NCBI RefSeq assembly: GCF_002385225.1
Contig: NZ_DGDC01000025.1
Coordinates: 1 to 29,581 of the forward strand
Length of the DNA stretch: 29,581 bases
Direction of reading: 5' to 3'
Origin: Psychrobacter sp. UBA3962
GTDB lineage: Bacteria > Pseudomonadota > Gammaproteobacteria > Pseudomonadales > Moraxellaceae
The translations under genes and the position numbers were made by a program. Each line of letters begins with the position of its first letter. Within the stretch, counting starts at the first letter, position 1. Under the pieces are notes generated by a model. It saw only the letters and a program-made list of their open reading frames with translations. It was not told the origin of the DNA and searched no databases. Below, one piece after another: positions 8,259 to 16,364 of this stretch.

Positions 8259-9434
8259 ATGCAACTGTCTATAAACCGTGAATTGCTGTTAAAAGCCATC
8301 AATTTGATTGCCAAAGCAGCAGACAAACGCCATAACATGGTGGTTCTAGGTAATATAAAACTGGAAGTTACTGAGCAGCTACTGATTTTGACGGCTTCGG
8401 ATTTAGAAGTAGAGTTAAGTGCGGAAGTTAAGCTGGGTAATGGTGCCACAGGCGTTATAGGTGCCACTACATTGCCTGCTTATAAACTGCATGAAATCTG
8501 CAAGTTATTGCCCAAAGATACCATGATCAATCTGACTGCTGAAGCCAACGAGCGCTGCATTATTACCAGTGGTAAAAGCCGCTTTGTATTGGGTACATTA
8601 CCAGCGTCAGAGTTCCCGGTATTAGGTAATCCTGCTAATATCACGCCATTGACTTTAAGCAGAGCGGTGTTGATGGATCTGATGGCGAAAACTCAATTTG
8701 CGATGGCTATTCAAGACGTGCGCTACTACTTAACCGGTATGCTTTTTGAGGTGGCGCAGCGACAGCTAACCACGGTGGCCACCGATGGTCACCGCTTGGC
8801 GTTGGCGCGTAGCGTGATTGATGTGGCCGATGACTTTACTATGCAGGCTATCTTGCCACGTAAGGCAGTTATTGAGCTTGAGCGCTTGGGCAATGAGCTG
8901 GGTAAGTTAGTAGGCGACAATGATGGCAATTTAACCTTGGTGTTTGGCAGAGAGTTTTTACAAGTTACCTTGCCTTTTGGGAATGTCGATAGCACCGGTC
9001 AGATTGACGATAGCATTAAAGTGACGTTTACGGCGCGTTTAATTGACGGAAAATTCCCTGATTATCGCCGAGTGATGCCAAATAACACCGATAAAATAGC
9101 CTTGGTTAATAAAGAACAAATGACAGAGGTGCTAAGACGGGTCTCTATTCTCAGTAATGAGAAGTCACGTGGGGTTATTTTTAAGTTCTCGCAAGATGGC
9201 AATGTTGAGGTTCGCGCCAATAATGCTGAGCAAGATGAGGCAGTAGAAGCCTTACAAGTGAAGTATCAGGGTGAGCCAATCGAGTTGTCTTTCAATGCCG
9301 CTTACTTACAAGATGTGTTAGATGTATTGGCAGGGGAGGTTCAATTGAACATGAGCCAGGCCAACAGCTCGGTATTGGTCAATCAGCTAAATGATACTCA
9401 GCACCAGTATGTCATCATGCCAATGCGTATTTAA
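8259..9434 (+). CDS. dnaN: DNA polymerase III subunit beta (sliding clamp)
   Basis: The beta clamp is a ring-shaped dimer that tethers DNA polymerase III and other enzymes to DNA. The 391-residue protein shows three clamp-fold repeats, the N-terminal MQLSINRELLLKAI start, the central TVATDGHRLALAR strand-loop, and the C-terminal QYVIMPMRI ending that forms part of the peptide-binding pocket. It is about 25 residues longer than the E. coli clamp through small insertions. It probably shares transcription with dnaA, and a strong terminator stands 36 bases after its stop, which separates it from recF. Confidence 0.97.
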   Translation: MQLSINRELLLKAINLIAKAADKRHNMVVLGNIKLEVTEQLLILTASDLEVELSAEVKLGNGATGVIGATTLPAYKLHEICKLLPKDTMINLTAEANERCIITSGKSRFVLGTLPASEFPVLGNPANITPLTLSRAVLMDLMAKTQFAMAIQDVRYYLTGMLFEVAQRQLTTVATDGHRLALARSVIDVADDFTMQAILPRKAVIELERLGNELGKLVGDNDGNLTLVFGREFLQVTLPFGNVDSTGQIDDSIKVTFTARLIDGKFPDYRRVMPNNTDKIALVNKEQMTEVLRRVSILSNEKSRGVIFKFSQDGNVEVRANNAEQDEAVEALQVKYQGEPIELSFNAAYLQDVLDVLAGEVQLNMSQANSSVLVNQLNDTQHQYVIMPMRI

Positions 9435-9470
9435 ACCTTATTTGATTCAGGCTACTAATGTAGTTTACCT

Positions 9471-9502
9471 AAAAAAGCAAAACCTTTTGGTTTTGCTTTT
9501 TT
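9471..9502 (+). terminator. Rho-independent terminator after dnaN
   Basis: A perfect 14-bp stem (AAAAAAGCAAAACC at 9471-9484 pairing with 9489-9502), a TTTT loop, and a T-rich end. It closes the dnaA-dnaN transcript before recF. Confidence 0.88.
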
Positions 9503-9602
9503 ATTGGATAAAAAACGCTCTTGTTGCTTTAGACTATGTTGTACAAGCGCTTAAACTATTTAACATAATGTATGGGGTGTGGTTTTTATATATTATGTTA
9601 AA

Positions 9603-9633
9603 TTGAATAGACCGGTTTACTCTAGACTATAAT
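9603..9633 (+). promoter_or_regulatory. Possible recF promoter
   Basis: Consensus -10 TATAAT (9628-9633) with TTGAAT (9603-9608) 19 bases upstream; the spacing is longer than ideal. A promoter is expected in this 301-base gap because a terminator follows dnaN. The rest of the gap is AT-rich without another clear feature. Confidence 0.35.
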
Positions 9634-9735
9634 TGTAAAAAGCTTAACAATGCCTGGTTAGTAACGGGATTAGACTTTAATCAAGGCGCCGGTGCCCTCA
9701 TTTATAGGATTCAATAGATAATAAAGGCGTGTTCT

Positions 9736-11073
9736 ATGCTGACCCAACTTACTGTTCATCAATTGCGTAACTTGCAAGCGGTTCATATTCAGCCGGGGCA
9801 GTGCAATGTTTTTATTGGTGCTAATGGCAGTGGCAAAACCTCTTTATTAGAGTCTTTATATCTTCTTTCTCGGGGCAAAAGCTTTCGACACCATCAACCG
9901 AAACGCTATATTTCGCATCATGCGCCTCATACCACGGTATATGCTAAATTTGCCAATGGCAGTAGTATGGCAATTCAAAAGGCGCAAGATGCCAGCAGTA
10001 TTATGCGTCTCGATCAGCAAGCGGTTTATGTCCAGAGTGCTTTGACCAAGCAGCTCCCTACTTTGCTTATTGATCCGTCCTCTATGGATATTTTGGAGAT
10101 TGGCAGTGGCAGCCGCAGACAATTATTAGACTGGATAACGTTTCACGTGAAACCTGGGTTTCATCCTCAGTGGTTGTCTTATCAACGTTTATTGAAGCAA
10201 AGAAATGCGTTATTAAAGCAATCACCTAAACTGTCTTCCTATCAGTTACAAGAGTTGGCGGCCTGGGACAAAGGGTTGGCCAATCACGCTGCGCTCATTA
10301 CTCATTATCGCCAACAGGCTTTTGAGGAGTGGCAACCCTTGTTTAACTCCCTTATTCAACAACTCTTACCTGACTATGCCCCGTTTATTCAGCTTAAATT
10401 CTCAGCAGGCTATAACACTGAGGTTGCTCTAGATGAACTATTGCAGCAACGGTTGGCTCAAGATTGTCAGATGGGGTATACGCGCATTGGCTGTCACCGA
10501 GCAGATGTTCAAGTGTTGTGGGTTGAAGATGAAGTAGCAAGACAGCAAGTGGCTGCTTTTCAAGAGACAAGCTCTCAAAATGCAGGTTCTAAAAATATAG
10601 GACAGCAAGACACAGAACTTAAAAGCTCAGAACCACAAACCTCAGAATCTAGGTTAGCCCCCGAGCAGCCCTATCAAGAAGAGCAAGATTTTTATAATTT
10701 GGAAGAGGTCGGCTTATTAGGTAATGTACGTGAGCAAGCCGCCAACGTGCTTTCTCGTGGTGAAAAAAAGCTGTTAATTACTGCCTTAAAACTGTCACAG
10801 CTGCCTTTGCTTGCAACCGTGAAGCAAGGAGAGGGAAATTCTGCGGTTATAAGTGAGGAGGAGGTGATGCCCCTAGTTCTGTTAGATGATATTGCTGCTG
10901 AACTGGATGAGCGGGCTTTGACCATCTTATTAAAGTCCTTGTCACAACTTTCTTGCCAAGTGTTTATCACCAGTTTAGAGCCGCAAATTATGGCTGAAAT
11001 TGGCCTTTATTGGCCACAGGCTAAAATGTTTCACGTGAAACAAGGACAGGTGACTGAAGAAGCCGTAAATTAA
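9736..11073 (+). CDS. recF: DNA replication and repair protein RecF
   Basis: RecF is an SMC-like ATPase that, with RecO and RecR, loads RecA at gapped DNA. Walker A is GANGSGKT (28-35), the ABC-type signature LSRGEKKLLITALKLSQ is at 339-355, and Walker B is PLVLLDDIAAELDE (379-392). At 445 residues it is much longer than the roughly 360 of E. coli. Most of the excess is a Gln/Ser/Glu-rich insert between the conserved HRAD (254-257) and the signature, with a smaller one at 361-378. Two parS palindromes are embedded, each encoding FHVK (136-139 and 432-435). Confidence 0.96.
   Translation: MLTQLTVHQLRNLQAVHIQPGQCNVFIGANGSGKTSLLESLYLLSRGKSFRHHQPKRYISHHAPHTTVYAKFANGSSMAIQKAQDASSIMRLDQQAVYVQSALTKQLPTLLIDPSSMDILEIGSGSRRQLLDWITFHVKPGFHPQWLSYQRLLKQRNALLKQSPKLSSYQLQELAAWDKGLANHAALITHYRQQAFEEWQPLFNSLIQQLLPDYAPFIQLKFSAGYNTEVALDELLQQRLAQDCQMGYTRIGCHRADVQVLWVEDEVARQQVAAFQETSSQNAGSKNIGQQDTELKSSEPQTSESRLAPEQPYQEEQDFYNLEEVGLLGNVREQAANVLSRGEKKLLITALKLSQLPLLATVKQGEGNSAVISEEEVMPLVLLDDIAAELDERALTILLKSLSQLSCQVFITSLEPQIMAEIGLYWPQAKMFHVKQGQVTEEAVN
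10139..10154. other. parS-like site inside recF (14-bp core exact)
   Basis: CGTTTCACGTGAAACC: the 14-base core GTTTCACGTGAAAC is a perfect palindrome matching parS, with both outermost bases differing from T/A. It encodes FHVK at RecF 136-139. Confidence 0.75.
11027..11042. other. parS site (exact 16-bp match) at the 3' end of recF
   Basis: TGTTTCACGTGAAACA, identical to the consensus ParB site. It encodes FHVK (RecF 432-435), eleven codons from the end of the protein. Confidence 0.9.
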
Positions 11074-11087
11074 GCCTTTATTGTTAT

Positions 11088-11113
11088 TATATGGGGCAAT
11101 TCAAGCCCATATA
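11088..11113 (+). terminator. Weak hairpin after recF
   Basis: TATATGGG (11088-11095) can pair with CCCATATA (11106-11113) around a 10-base loop, 14 bases after the recF stop. There is no clear T run, so termination is uncertain. Confidence 0.3.
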
Positions 11114-11137
11114 TATCATGCTTTTATCCCCAAAAAA

Positions 11138-11146
11138 TGCTATAAT
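11138..11146 (+). promoter_or_regulatory. Extended -10 promoter for gyrB
   Basis: TGC followed by a perfect TATAAT (11141-11146) forms an extended -10; no good -35 is seen 16-18 bases upstream, which such promoters tolerate. Transcription from here would give gyrB a leader of about 250 bases (to 11402) with no gene in it. An alternative closer promoter cannot be excluded. The gyrB start is preceded by GGAAAGGATATAAC. Confidence 0.55.
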
Positions 11147-11402
11147 GGCGAATAAGTTTTATAGTGAAATTATTGGCATAGAAAGCTGCGTATTTGACTA
11201 GATTGGAAGGCCAAGTACCGATTAATGGGCACTGATTTAACCCAGTAAATTATAAATTAGAATGTCCATTAAGTAAGTAAACAGCCAGTTAAGTAAAATT
11301 TGAGCGAGAATGAGGGTAACGTTAACAAGTGAGCTGTGAAAACCCCTATGCCATTTGAATTGCTGAGGATATCAGCATTGCCGTTTTAGGAAAGGATATA
11401 AC

Positions 11403-14057
11403 ATGAGTGAATCAAACCATAATACCGAGCAAGAGCTAGCTGCTAGCTTGCCTGAAGGGGTCGAGTTATCGGATATCCCTGAAGGGGTGCACCCAGAAGA
11501 ATATAGCTCAAAGAATATTCGAGTATTAAGAGGGCTTGAAGCAGTACGCGTACGTCCAGGCATGTATATCGGCGACACCGATGACGGCACGGGCCTACAT
11601 CACATGGTATTTGAAGTCGTCGATAACTCCATTGATGAGGCGCTAGCAGGACATTGTGACCAAATTGATATCATCATCCATGAAGATGAGTCGGTTAGCG
11701 TCATGGATAACGGTCGTGGTATTCCAGTTGATGTGCATCCTGAAGAAGGCGTATCGGCCGCTCAGGTTATTATGACCGTACTGCATGCTGGTGGTAAGTT
11801 CGACGATAACAGTTATAAAGTCTCAGGCGGTTTGCACGGGGTAGGGGTATCAGTAGTAAACGCTCTGTCTAAAAAACTAGAAATGAACATCTGGCGTGAA
11901 GGTCACCATTATCAGCAAACTTATAGCGATGGGGTGCCTGATGGTGACATCCAGATGCTAGAAGAAACTGAGCGCACGGGAACTCAAATTCGATTCTATC
12001 CTAGCCCAGAAGTGTTCACTGGCACGACCTTTGATTTTGACATTCTAGCTAAGCGTCTGCGTGAGCTCTCTTTCTTAAACTCAGGGGTACGTATTGTCTT
12101 AACCGATGAGCGTTCTGATAAGCAGCATGTCTTTGAGCACAAAGGCGGCTTATCTGAGTTTGTGGCTTACATCAACTCAGGTAAAGAGGGGCTGAACGAA
12201 GTTTTCCACTTTGTTAGCGAGCAAGAAGACGGTATCGTGGTTGAAGCAGCCTTACAATGGACCGATACTTATAATGAAAAAGTATTGTGCTTTACCAACA
12301 ATATTCCGCAAAAAGATGGTGGCACTCACTTATCAGGTTTCCGCTCAGCCTTAACTCGTTGTCTGAATACTTATATGGACAATGAGAACATGATGAAAAA
12401 AGAGAAGGTCAACACCACAGGGGATGACGCTCGTGAAGGGTTAACGGCCATTGTCTCAGTTAAGGTTCCCGATCCTAAGTTCTCAAGTCAGACCAAAGAT
12501 AAACTGGTATCAAGTGAAGTGAAATCTGCTGTTGAATCAGCCATGCACGATAAGTTTAGTGATTATCTGCTTGAGCACCCAGGGGCAGCGAAATCTATTG
12601 CCAGTAAGATTATTGATGCGGCCCGTGCCCGTGATGCGGCGCGTAAAGCCCGTGAATTAACCCGCCGTAAGACTTCTTTAGATATTGCTGGTTTACCAGG
12701 GAAGCTGGCCGACTGTCAAGAAAAAGACCCTGCACTTTCTGAATTATATATTGTGGAAGGGGACTCTGCGGGCGGTTCTGCTAAGCAGGGTCGTAGCCGT
12801 AAGACACAAGCCATTTTACCGCTAAAAGGTAAAATTCTTAACGTGGAACGTGCCCGTTTTGATAAGATGTTATCTTCAGCAGAAGTCGGTACTTTAATTA
12901 CCGCTTTAGGCTGTGGTATTGGTCCGGATGAATATAATCCGGATAAAGTTCGCTATCATAAGATCATCATCATGACCGACGCTGACGTCGACGGGTCACA
13001 CATTAGAACGCTACTCCTGACTTTCTTCTTCCGTCAAACGCCAGAGCTGATTGAGCGCGGTTATATCTATATTGCTCAGCCACCTTTGTATAAAGTGAAA
13101 AAAGGCCGTCAAGAGTTATATCTAAAAGACGATGAAGCGTTAAAAGCCTATCTACTGTCCTCAACCATTGATGAAATGAAGCTACACATCAGTGAAGATG
13201 CACCGGCCATTACCGGTCAAGCATTAGAGAAGCTATTAAATGACTATAACCAAACTCAGCTGGTGAAGTCTCGTCTACAAATCCGCTACCCTGCGGTGTT
13301 GTTAGATGCTTTAACCCATGTGCCTAAGCTGACCACTGATATGACTTATGACTATGATGCCATGAGTGAGTGGAAAGAGAAGCTACAAGCTCAATTAGAG
13401 CGCTTTGGTAGCGACTTACGCCCATCGATTGAGCTTGATAACATTCATGCGCCGCGCACCGATGAGCTTTCTGAAGCGGCGAAAGATGCCAATAATCAGT
13501 TTAAGTTTAAACTGGGTGCTAAAGTAGACAGTCCAAATGGCGATGTTGATGGTGCAGAAGTTGTGGAAGGTGAGGATAGCGAAATGCTGTCGACTAAGCC
13601 ACAGTGGTTGCCACGAATCACCATTTACGTGCACAATTTAGCACAGCACTATTTGCTAGATGCCGGCTTCTTAAACTCAGGCGAATATGCGCGTTTAATC
13701 CGTCTGTCTGCAGAGTGGAATACGCTATTAACCGAAACGGCCTTTGTTCGCCGTGATACTACCACTGGCACCGTAAAAGATGTGTTGCTCCGTGACTTTG
13801 ACCACTTATGGCAGCAAGTAATGCAAGAGGCACGCCGTGGCTTATCTGTTCAGCGCTATAAAGGTCTGGGTGAGATGAACGCTGACCAACTGTGGGATAC
13901 CACGATGGATCCTGAGAACCGCCGCATGTTGAAAGTGACTATTGAAGATGCCATTGCGGCAGATCATTTATTTACTTGCTTGATGGGTGATGATGTTGAG
14001 CCTCGTCGTCAATTCATTGAAGAAAATGCACTTACTGTCAGTAACTTAGATATCTAA
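11403..14057 (+). CDS. gyrB: DNA gyrase subunit B
   Basis: GyrB is the ATPase subunit of gyrase, which introduces negative supercoils. The GHKL ATPase domain carries EVVDNSIDEALAGH (71-84, catalytic E71, Mg-binding N75) and the loop SGGLHGVGVSVVNALS (141-156). The TOPRIM domain has EGDSAGGSAKQG (452-463) and DADVDGSH (526-533). The C-terminal signature is QRYKGLGEMN (817-826). At 884 residues it is about 80 longer than E. coli GyrB, which also has the large TOPRIM insert; the excess is an N-terminal lead of about 25 residues and an acidic insert near 700-730. It has its own promoter and terminator. Confidence 0.98.
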   Translation: MSESNHNTEQELAASLPEGVELSDIPEGVHPEEYSSKNIRVLRGLEAVRVRPGMYIGDTDDGTGLHHMVFEVVDNSIDEALAGHCDQIDIIIHEDESVSVMDNGRGIPVDVHPEEGVSAAQVIMTVLHAGGKFDDNSYKVSGGLHGVGVSVVNALSKKLEMNIWREGHHYQQTYSDGVPDGDIQMLEETERTGTQIRFYPSPEVFTGTTFDFDILAKRLRELSFLNSGVRIVLTDERSDKQHVFEHKGGLSEFVAYINSGKEGLNEVFHFVSEQEDGIVVEAALQWTDTYNEKVLCFTNNIPQKDGGTHLSGFRSALTRCLNTYMDNENMMKKEKVNTTGDDAREGLTAIVSVKVPDPKFSSQTKDKLVSSEVKSAVESAMHDKFSDYLLEHPGAAKSIASKIIDAARARDAARKARELTRRKTSLDIAGLPGKLADCQEKDPALSELYIVEGDSAGGSAKQGRSRKTQAILPLKGKILNVERARFDKMLSSAEVGTLITALGCGIGPDEYNPDKVRYHKIIIMTDADVDGSHIRTLLLTFFFRQTPELIERGYIYIAQPPLYKVKKGRQELYLKDDEALKAYLLSSTIDEMKLHISEDAPAITGQALEKLLNDYNQTQLVKSRLQIRYPAVLLDALTHVPKLTTDMTYDYDAMSEWKEKLQAQLERFGSDLRPSIELDNIHAPRTDELSEAAKDANNQFKFKLGAKVDSPNGDVDGAEVVEGEDSEMLSTKPQWLPRITIYVHNLAQHYLLDAGFLNSGEYARLIRLSAEWNTLLTETAFVRRDTTTGTVKDVLLRDFDHLWQQVMQEARRGLSVQRYKGLGEMNADQLWDTTMDPENRRMLKVTIEDAIAADHLFTCLMGDDVEPRRQFIEENALTVSNLDI

Positions 14058-14082
14058 TATCAATGTGGCGTAATTAGTTTTA

Positions 14083-14116
14083 AAAGAAGTCATCTTGCTT
14101 GCAAGGTGACTTCTTT
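14083..14116 (+). terminator. Terminator hairpin after gyrB
   Basis: A 16-base stem, AAAGAAGTCATCTTGC (14083-14098) with 14101-14116, containing one G-U pair, running into TTCTTTGTTT. Its last base is the first base of a parS site, so the two elements abut. Confidence 0.75.
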
Positions 14117-14131
14117 GTTTCACGTGAAACA
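14116..14131. other. parS site (exact 16-bp match) between gyrB and mntP
   Basis: TGTTTCACGTGAAACA, identical to the consensus. It is the only intergenic member of the set and the rightmost one found. Confidence 0.92.
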
Positions 14132-14202
14132 TAAGCTTTATATTTTATTTTCAGATTTTAGGCCATAAAAGGCGTTACTGCTGAGTGGGTAGGAAGTAGA
14201 TT

Positions 14203-14787
14203 ATGATCGAAGTTTTATTCTTGGCCATTGCCTTAGCGATGGATGCTTTTGCGGTGTCTATTGGACTAGGAGCAAAACAGAGCAGTACGGCCTATGCAAG
14301 TTCAGCAAAGGCAAAGGCTATGTTGCTGAGACTGGCAGTCATGGCCGGACTTTACTTTGGCATAGCCCAAGGAATTATGCCCTTAATTGGTTATTTATTA
14401 GGGTCAGCCTTGCTGGGCTGGTTAGCATCTGCTGCGCCTTGGATTGGCTGTATTATCCTAGTGGGACTGGGCGCAAAGATGCTATATGAGGCAATAAGTG
14501 GCGAGGAAGAAGAAGAGCTTGGGTCAGAGGACCATACGAAAATTGACCATAAGCTGATGACTACCATGGCGATTGCTACTAGCATTGATGCGATGGCGGC
14601 TGGCTTTACCTTAAATTTATTGGCAGTGAATGCTTGGGTTGCTTGTCTTATTATTGCAGTAGTGACGGCTCTGTTTAGCTTTGGTGGCGTATATTTAGGT
14701 CGACAATCAGGGACATGGTTAGAAGATAAAGCAGAGATATTGGGCGGGGTGGTACTAATCGCCATTGGTATCAAAATGGTTTTATAA
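14203..14787 (+). CDS. mntP: Manganese efflux pump MntP
   Basis: MntP is an inner-membrane exporter that protects cells from manganese excess. The 194-residue protein has the six-helix duplicated layout of the family, with the paired motifs ALAMDAFAVSIGLG (10-23) and ATSIDAMAAGF (125-135) that supply the membrane aspartates D14 and D129. A charged cytoplasmic loop (GEEEEELGSEDHTKIDHK, 100-117) separates the two halves. The 71 bases between the parS site and the start are too short for the Mn-sensing yybP-ykoY riboswitch seen before this gene in some species. A bidirectional terminator follows. Confidence 0.93.
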   Translation: MIEVLFLAIALAMDAFAVSIGLGAKQSSTAYASSAKAKAMLLRLAVMAGLYFGIAQGIMPLIGYLLGSALLGWLASAAPWIGCIILVGLGAKMLYEAISGEEEEELGSEDHTKIDHKLMTTMAIATSIDAMAAGFTLNLLAVNAWVACLIIAVVTALFSFGGVYLGRQSGTWLEDKAEILGGVVLIAIGIKMVL

Positions 14788-14829
14788 TGGCTATTTACTC
14801 TTTTAGAAATATGAAGTTTTAGACATAAG

Positions 14830-14867
14830 AAAAGCCCCTTTGTTATAGAGCAAAGGGGCCTTTTTTT
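14830..14867. terminator. Bidirectional terminator between mntP and rlmF
   Basis: GCCCCTTTG (14834-14842) pairs perfectly with CAAAGGGGC (14851-14859), followed by a run of seven Ts on the plus strand and preceded by As, so it can serve both convergent genes. Confidence 0.9.
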
Positions 14868-14913
14868 GGGTCTAAATAAGCGAGTTGGAGTTTACTGCTG
14901 CTTATCTAAAACA

Positions 14914-15897
14914 CTATTTAAAACGCCACGCCAAAATGCGACTGGCCTTTTGACCATGCTGCATATTGATGGTCTTAATCTGTCTGGCACCAACTCTTCT
15001 TAGTAAGGCATCAAGGGGCTTTAAATTTTCAGCCCTTGAAACCAAAGTGGTGAACCAGTTTACTTGCTGGGCGTAATCGACACTCTCATTAATCATACGA
15101 CTGATAAACGCGAATTCGCCCCCTTCAGTCCATAGCTCTGCATTTTGACCGCCAAAGTTTAGGTTGTTTTTGGCATCGGCAAACTTGTTGGCTTGCTCAT
15201 TAGGATTACGACGGGCACGGTTCTTTTGTAATTTACTTTGTTTGCGATTATTAGCAACCAGTACTTCTTGCATTGACCCATGAAACGGGGGATTACACAC
15301 GGTGATATCAAAATAATCGTGTTCACCAATAATGCCTTTAAAGATATTTTTCGGATTCTTTTGCTGTTTGACGGTGACCAGTTTTTTTAGATTGGGATTG
15401 ACTTCACAAATGGCTTTGGCTGTGTTAATAGAAACAGGGTCTATATCGGTGGCGGTAAAGTACCAGCCATAACTTTGACTGCCCACAATGGGATAAATCA
15501 AACTGGCACCAGTACCAATGTCTAGTACATGAGGCTTCTTGTTTTCTGAGCCACTGTTGTTATCGGCTAATAAGTCAGCCACTTGGTGAATATAGTCAGC
15601 ACGACCTGGAATCGGTGGGCATAGGTAGCCTTTGGGTAAATCCCAGTATTTGATGTTGTAATGATGGGCCAATAAGGCCTTGTTTAGGGTCAAAACCGCA
15701 TCAGCATCAGAGAAATTAATCGTCGGTTCACCACTTGGGTTAGTGATGGTGTGCTTTTCAAGTTCAGGTAAGGCTTTGGTTAACTTATCAAAATCGTAAC
15801 GACCTTGATGCGGATTGCGAGGGTGCAAGGTACTCGCCGCTGGCTTACTGGTAGGGGTTTTATGCGGGGTGTTTTTTGAATTGATAGGTTGTGTCAT
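14914..15897 (-). CDS. rlmF: 23S rRNA (adenine(1618)-N(6))-methyltransferase RlmF
   Basis: RlmF methylates N6 of A1618 in 23S rRNA using S-adenosylmethionine. The 327-residue protein begins with a low-complexity stretch (1-28), then the family start HPRNPHQGRYDFDKL (25-39). The SAM-binding motif is VLDIGTGASLIYPI (124-137), the N6-adenine methylase catalytic motif is NPPF (202-205), and the RlmF-type LNFGGQNAELWTEGGE follows (246-261). Length is close to the family (about 310). It points towards the origin, against the surrounding genes, and shares a terminator with mntP. A gap of 554 bases lies upstream. Confidence 0.94.
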   Translation of the reverse strand: MTQPINSKNTPHKTPTSKPAASTLHPRNPHQGRYDFDKLTKALPELEKHTITNPSGEPTINFSDADAVLTLNKALLAHHYNIKYWDLPKGYLCPPIPGRADYIHQVADLLADNNSGSENKKPHVLDIGTGASLIYPIVGSQSYGWYFTATDIDPVSINTAKAICEVNPNLKKLVTVKQQKNPKNIFKGIIGEHDYFDITVCNPPFHGSMQEVLVANNRKQSKLQKNRARRNPNEQANKFADAKNNLNFGGQNAELWTEGGEFAFISRMINESVDYAQQVNWFTTLVSRAENLKPLDALLRRVGARQIKTINMQHGQKASRILAWRFK

Positions 15898-16020
15898 AGG
15901 GATTAAAACTTATTTAGATGATAGGGTGGATAATTGAAATAGGAAGAGGGGTAAAAGAAAAGTTAAAGTAAAAGAAGATACTGTCCGTAGCATTGAACAA
16001 AATTGGCCGTACTCTTGATA

Positions 16021-16070
16021 ATAACCGTTAATAAACCTCAATAACCGATAATATCCGGCAATACCCAACA
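16021..16070. repeat. Degenerate 10-bp tandem repeat, five units
   Basis: Five consecutive 10-base units follow the pattern ATA-A/T/C-CC-NNN-A, with one deviating: ATAACCGTTA, ATAAACCTCA, ATAACCGATA, ATATCCGGCA, ATACCCAACA. The next ten bases also begin ATA. The period is close to one DNA helical turn, so a bound protein would see each unit on the same face. Confidence 0.6.
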
Positions 16071-16151
16071 ATAATTGGAATTTAACTGTGCGTAATATGT
16101 TTAAACCCTTAGAAGCCCTTTATCATCAAGGCTTATGGAGGTTAATCATCC

Positions 16152-16160
16152 TGTGGATAA
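16152..16160 (-). promoter_or_regulatory. Isolated consensus DnaA box
   Basis: TGTGGATAA on the plus strand, a 9-of-9 match to TTATCCACA on the minus strand, about 9.6 kb from oriC in non-coding DNA, with an 8-of-9 match (ATATCCACA) 17 bases further on. It could be a DnaA-titration or regulatory site; chance occurrence is possible. Confidence 0.45.
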
Positions 16161-16307
16161 CTATTTTTTAGGCATTATATCCACACTAATTAAAAATAAA
16201 ATATTTAATAAAATCAATGAGTTGTATTTTTAACATTTAATGGCAATTTTATTCGTCTGCTAAACTTTTTTAAAAGTTTTCAGCTATTTGGGGACTAGTT
16301 TAACAGG

Positions 16308-16364
16308 TTTGCTATAGCAACATAGATTGAAAATAAACAAATTGCCTATTTGCTAGGTTTGCTA
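16308..16364. repeat. TTTGCTA repeat cluster, candidate operator
   Basis: TTTGCTA occurs at 16308-16314, 16349-16355 and 16358-16364. The first lies in the palindrome TTGCTATAGCAA (16309-16320), and the last two form a 9-base tandem repeat. The last copy overlaps the -35 of the candidate promoter, which suggests binding sites for a regulator of the downstream gene. Not matched to any regulator I recognise. Confidence 0.4.

Larger units (their letters stand above)
15898..16358. other. AT-rich non-coding gap with DnaA box and phased repeats
   Basis: This gap between divergent rlmF and the enoyl-CoA hydratase-family gene holds no credible ORF. It contains a degenerate 10-bp tandem repeat (16021-16070), a perfect minus-strand DnaA box (16152-16160) with two 8-of-9 boxes (15925-15933 minus, 16177-16185 plus), an inverted repeat AAACTTTT-TT-AAAAGTTT (16262-16279) and the palindrome TTGCTATAGCAA (16309-16320). 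Its function is not known. Confidence 0.6.

Noticed and set aside
14132..14202. yybP-ykoY manganese riboswitch before mntP
   Set aside because: The space between the parS site and the start codon is too short and no matching fold was seen.
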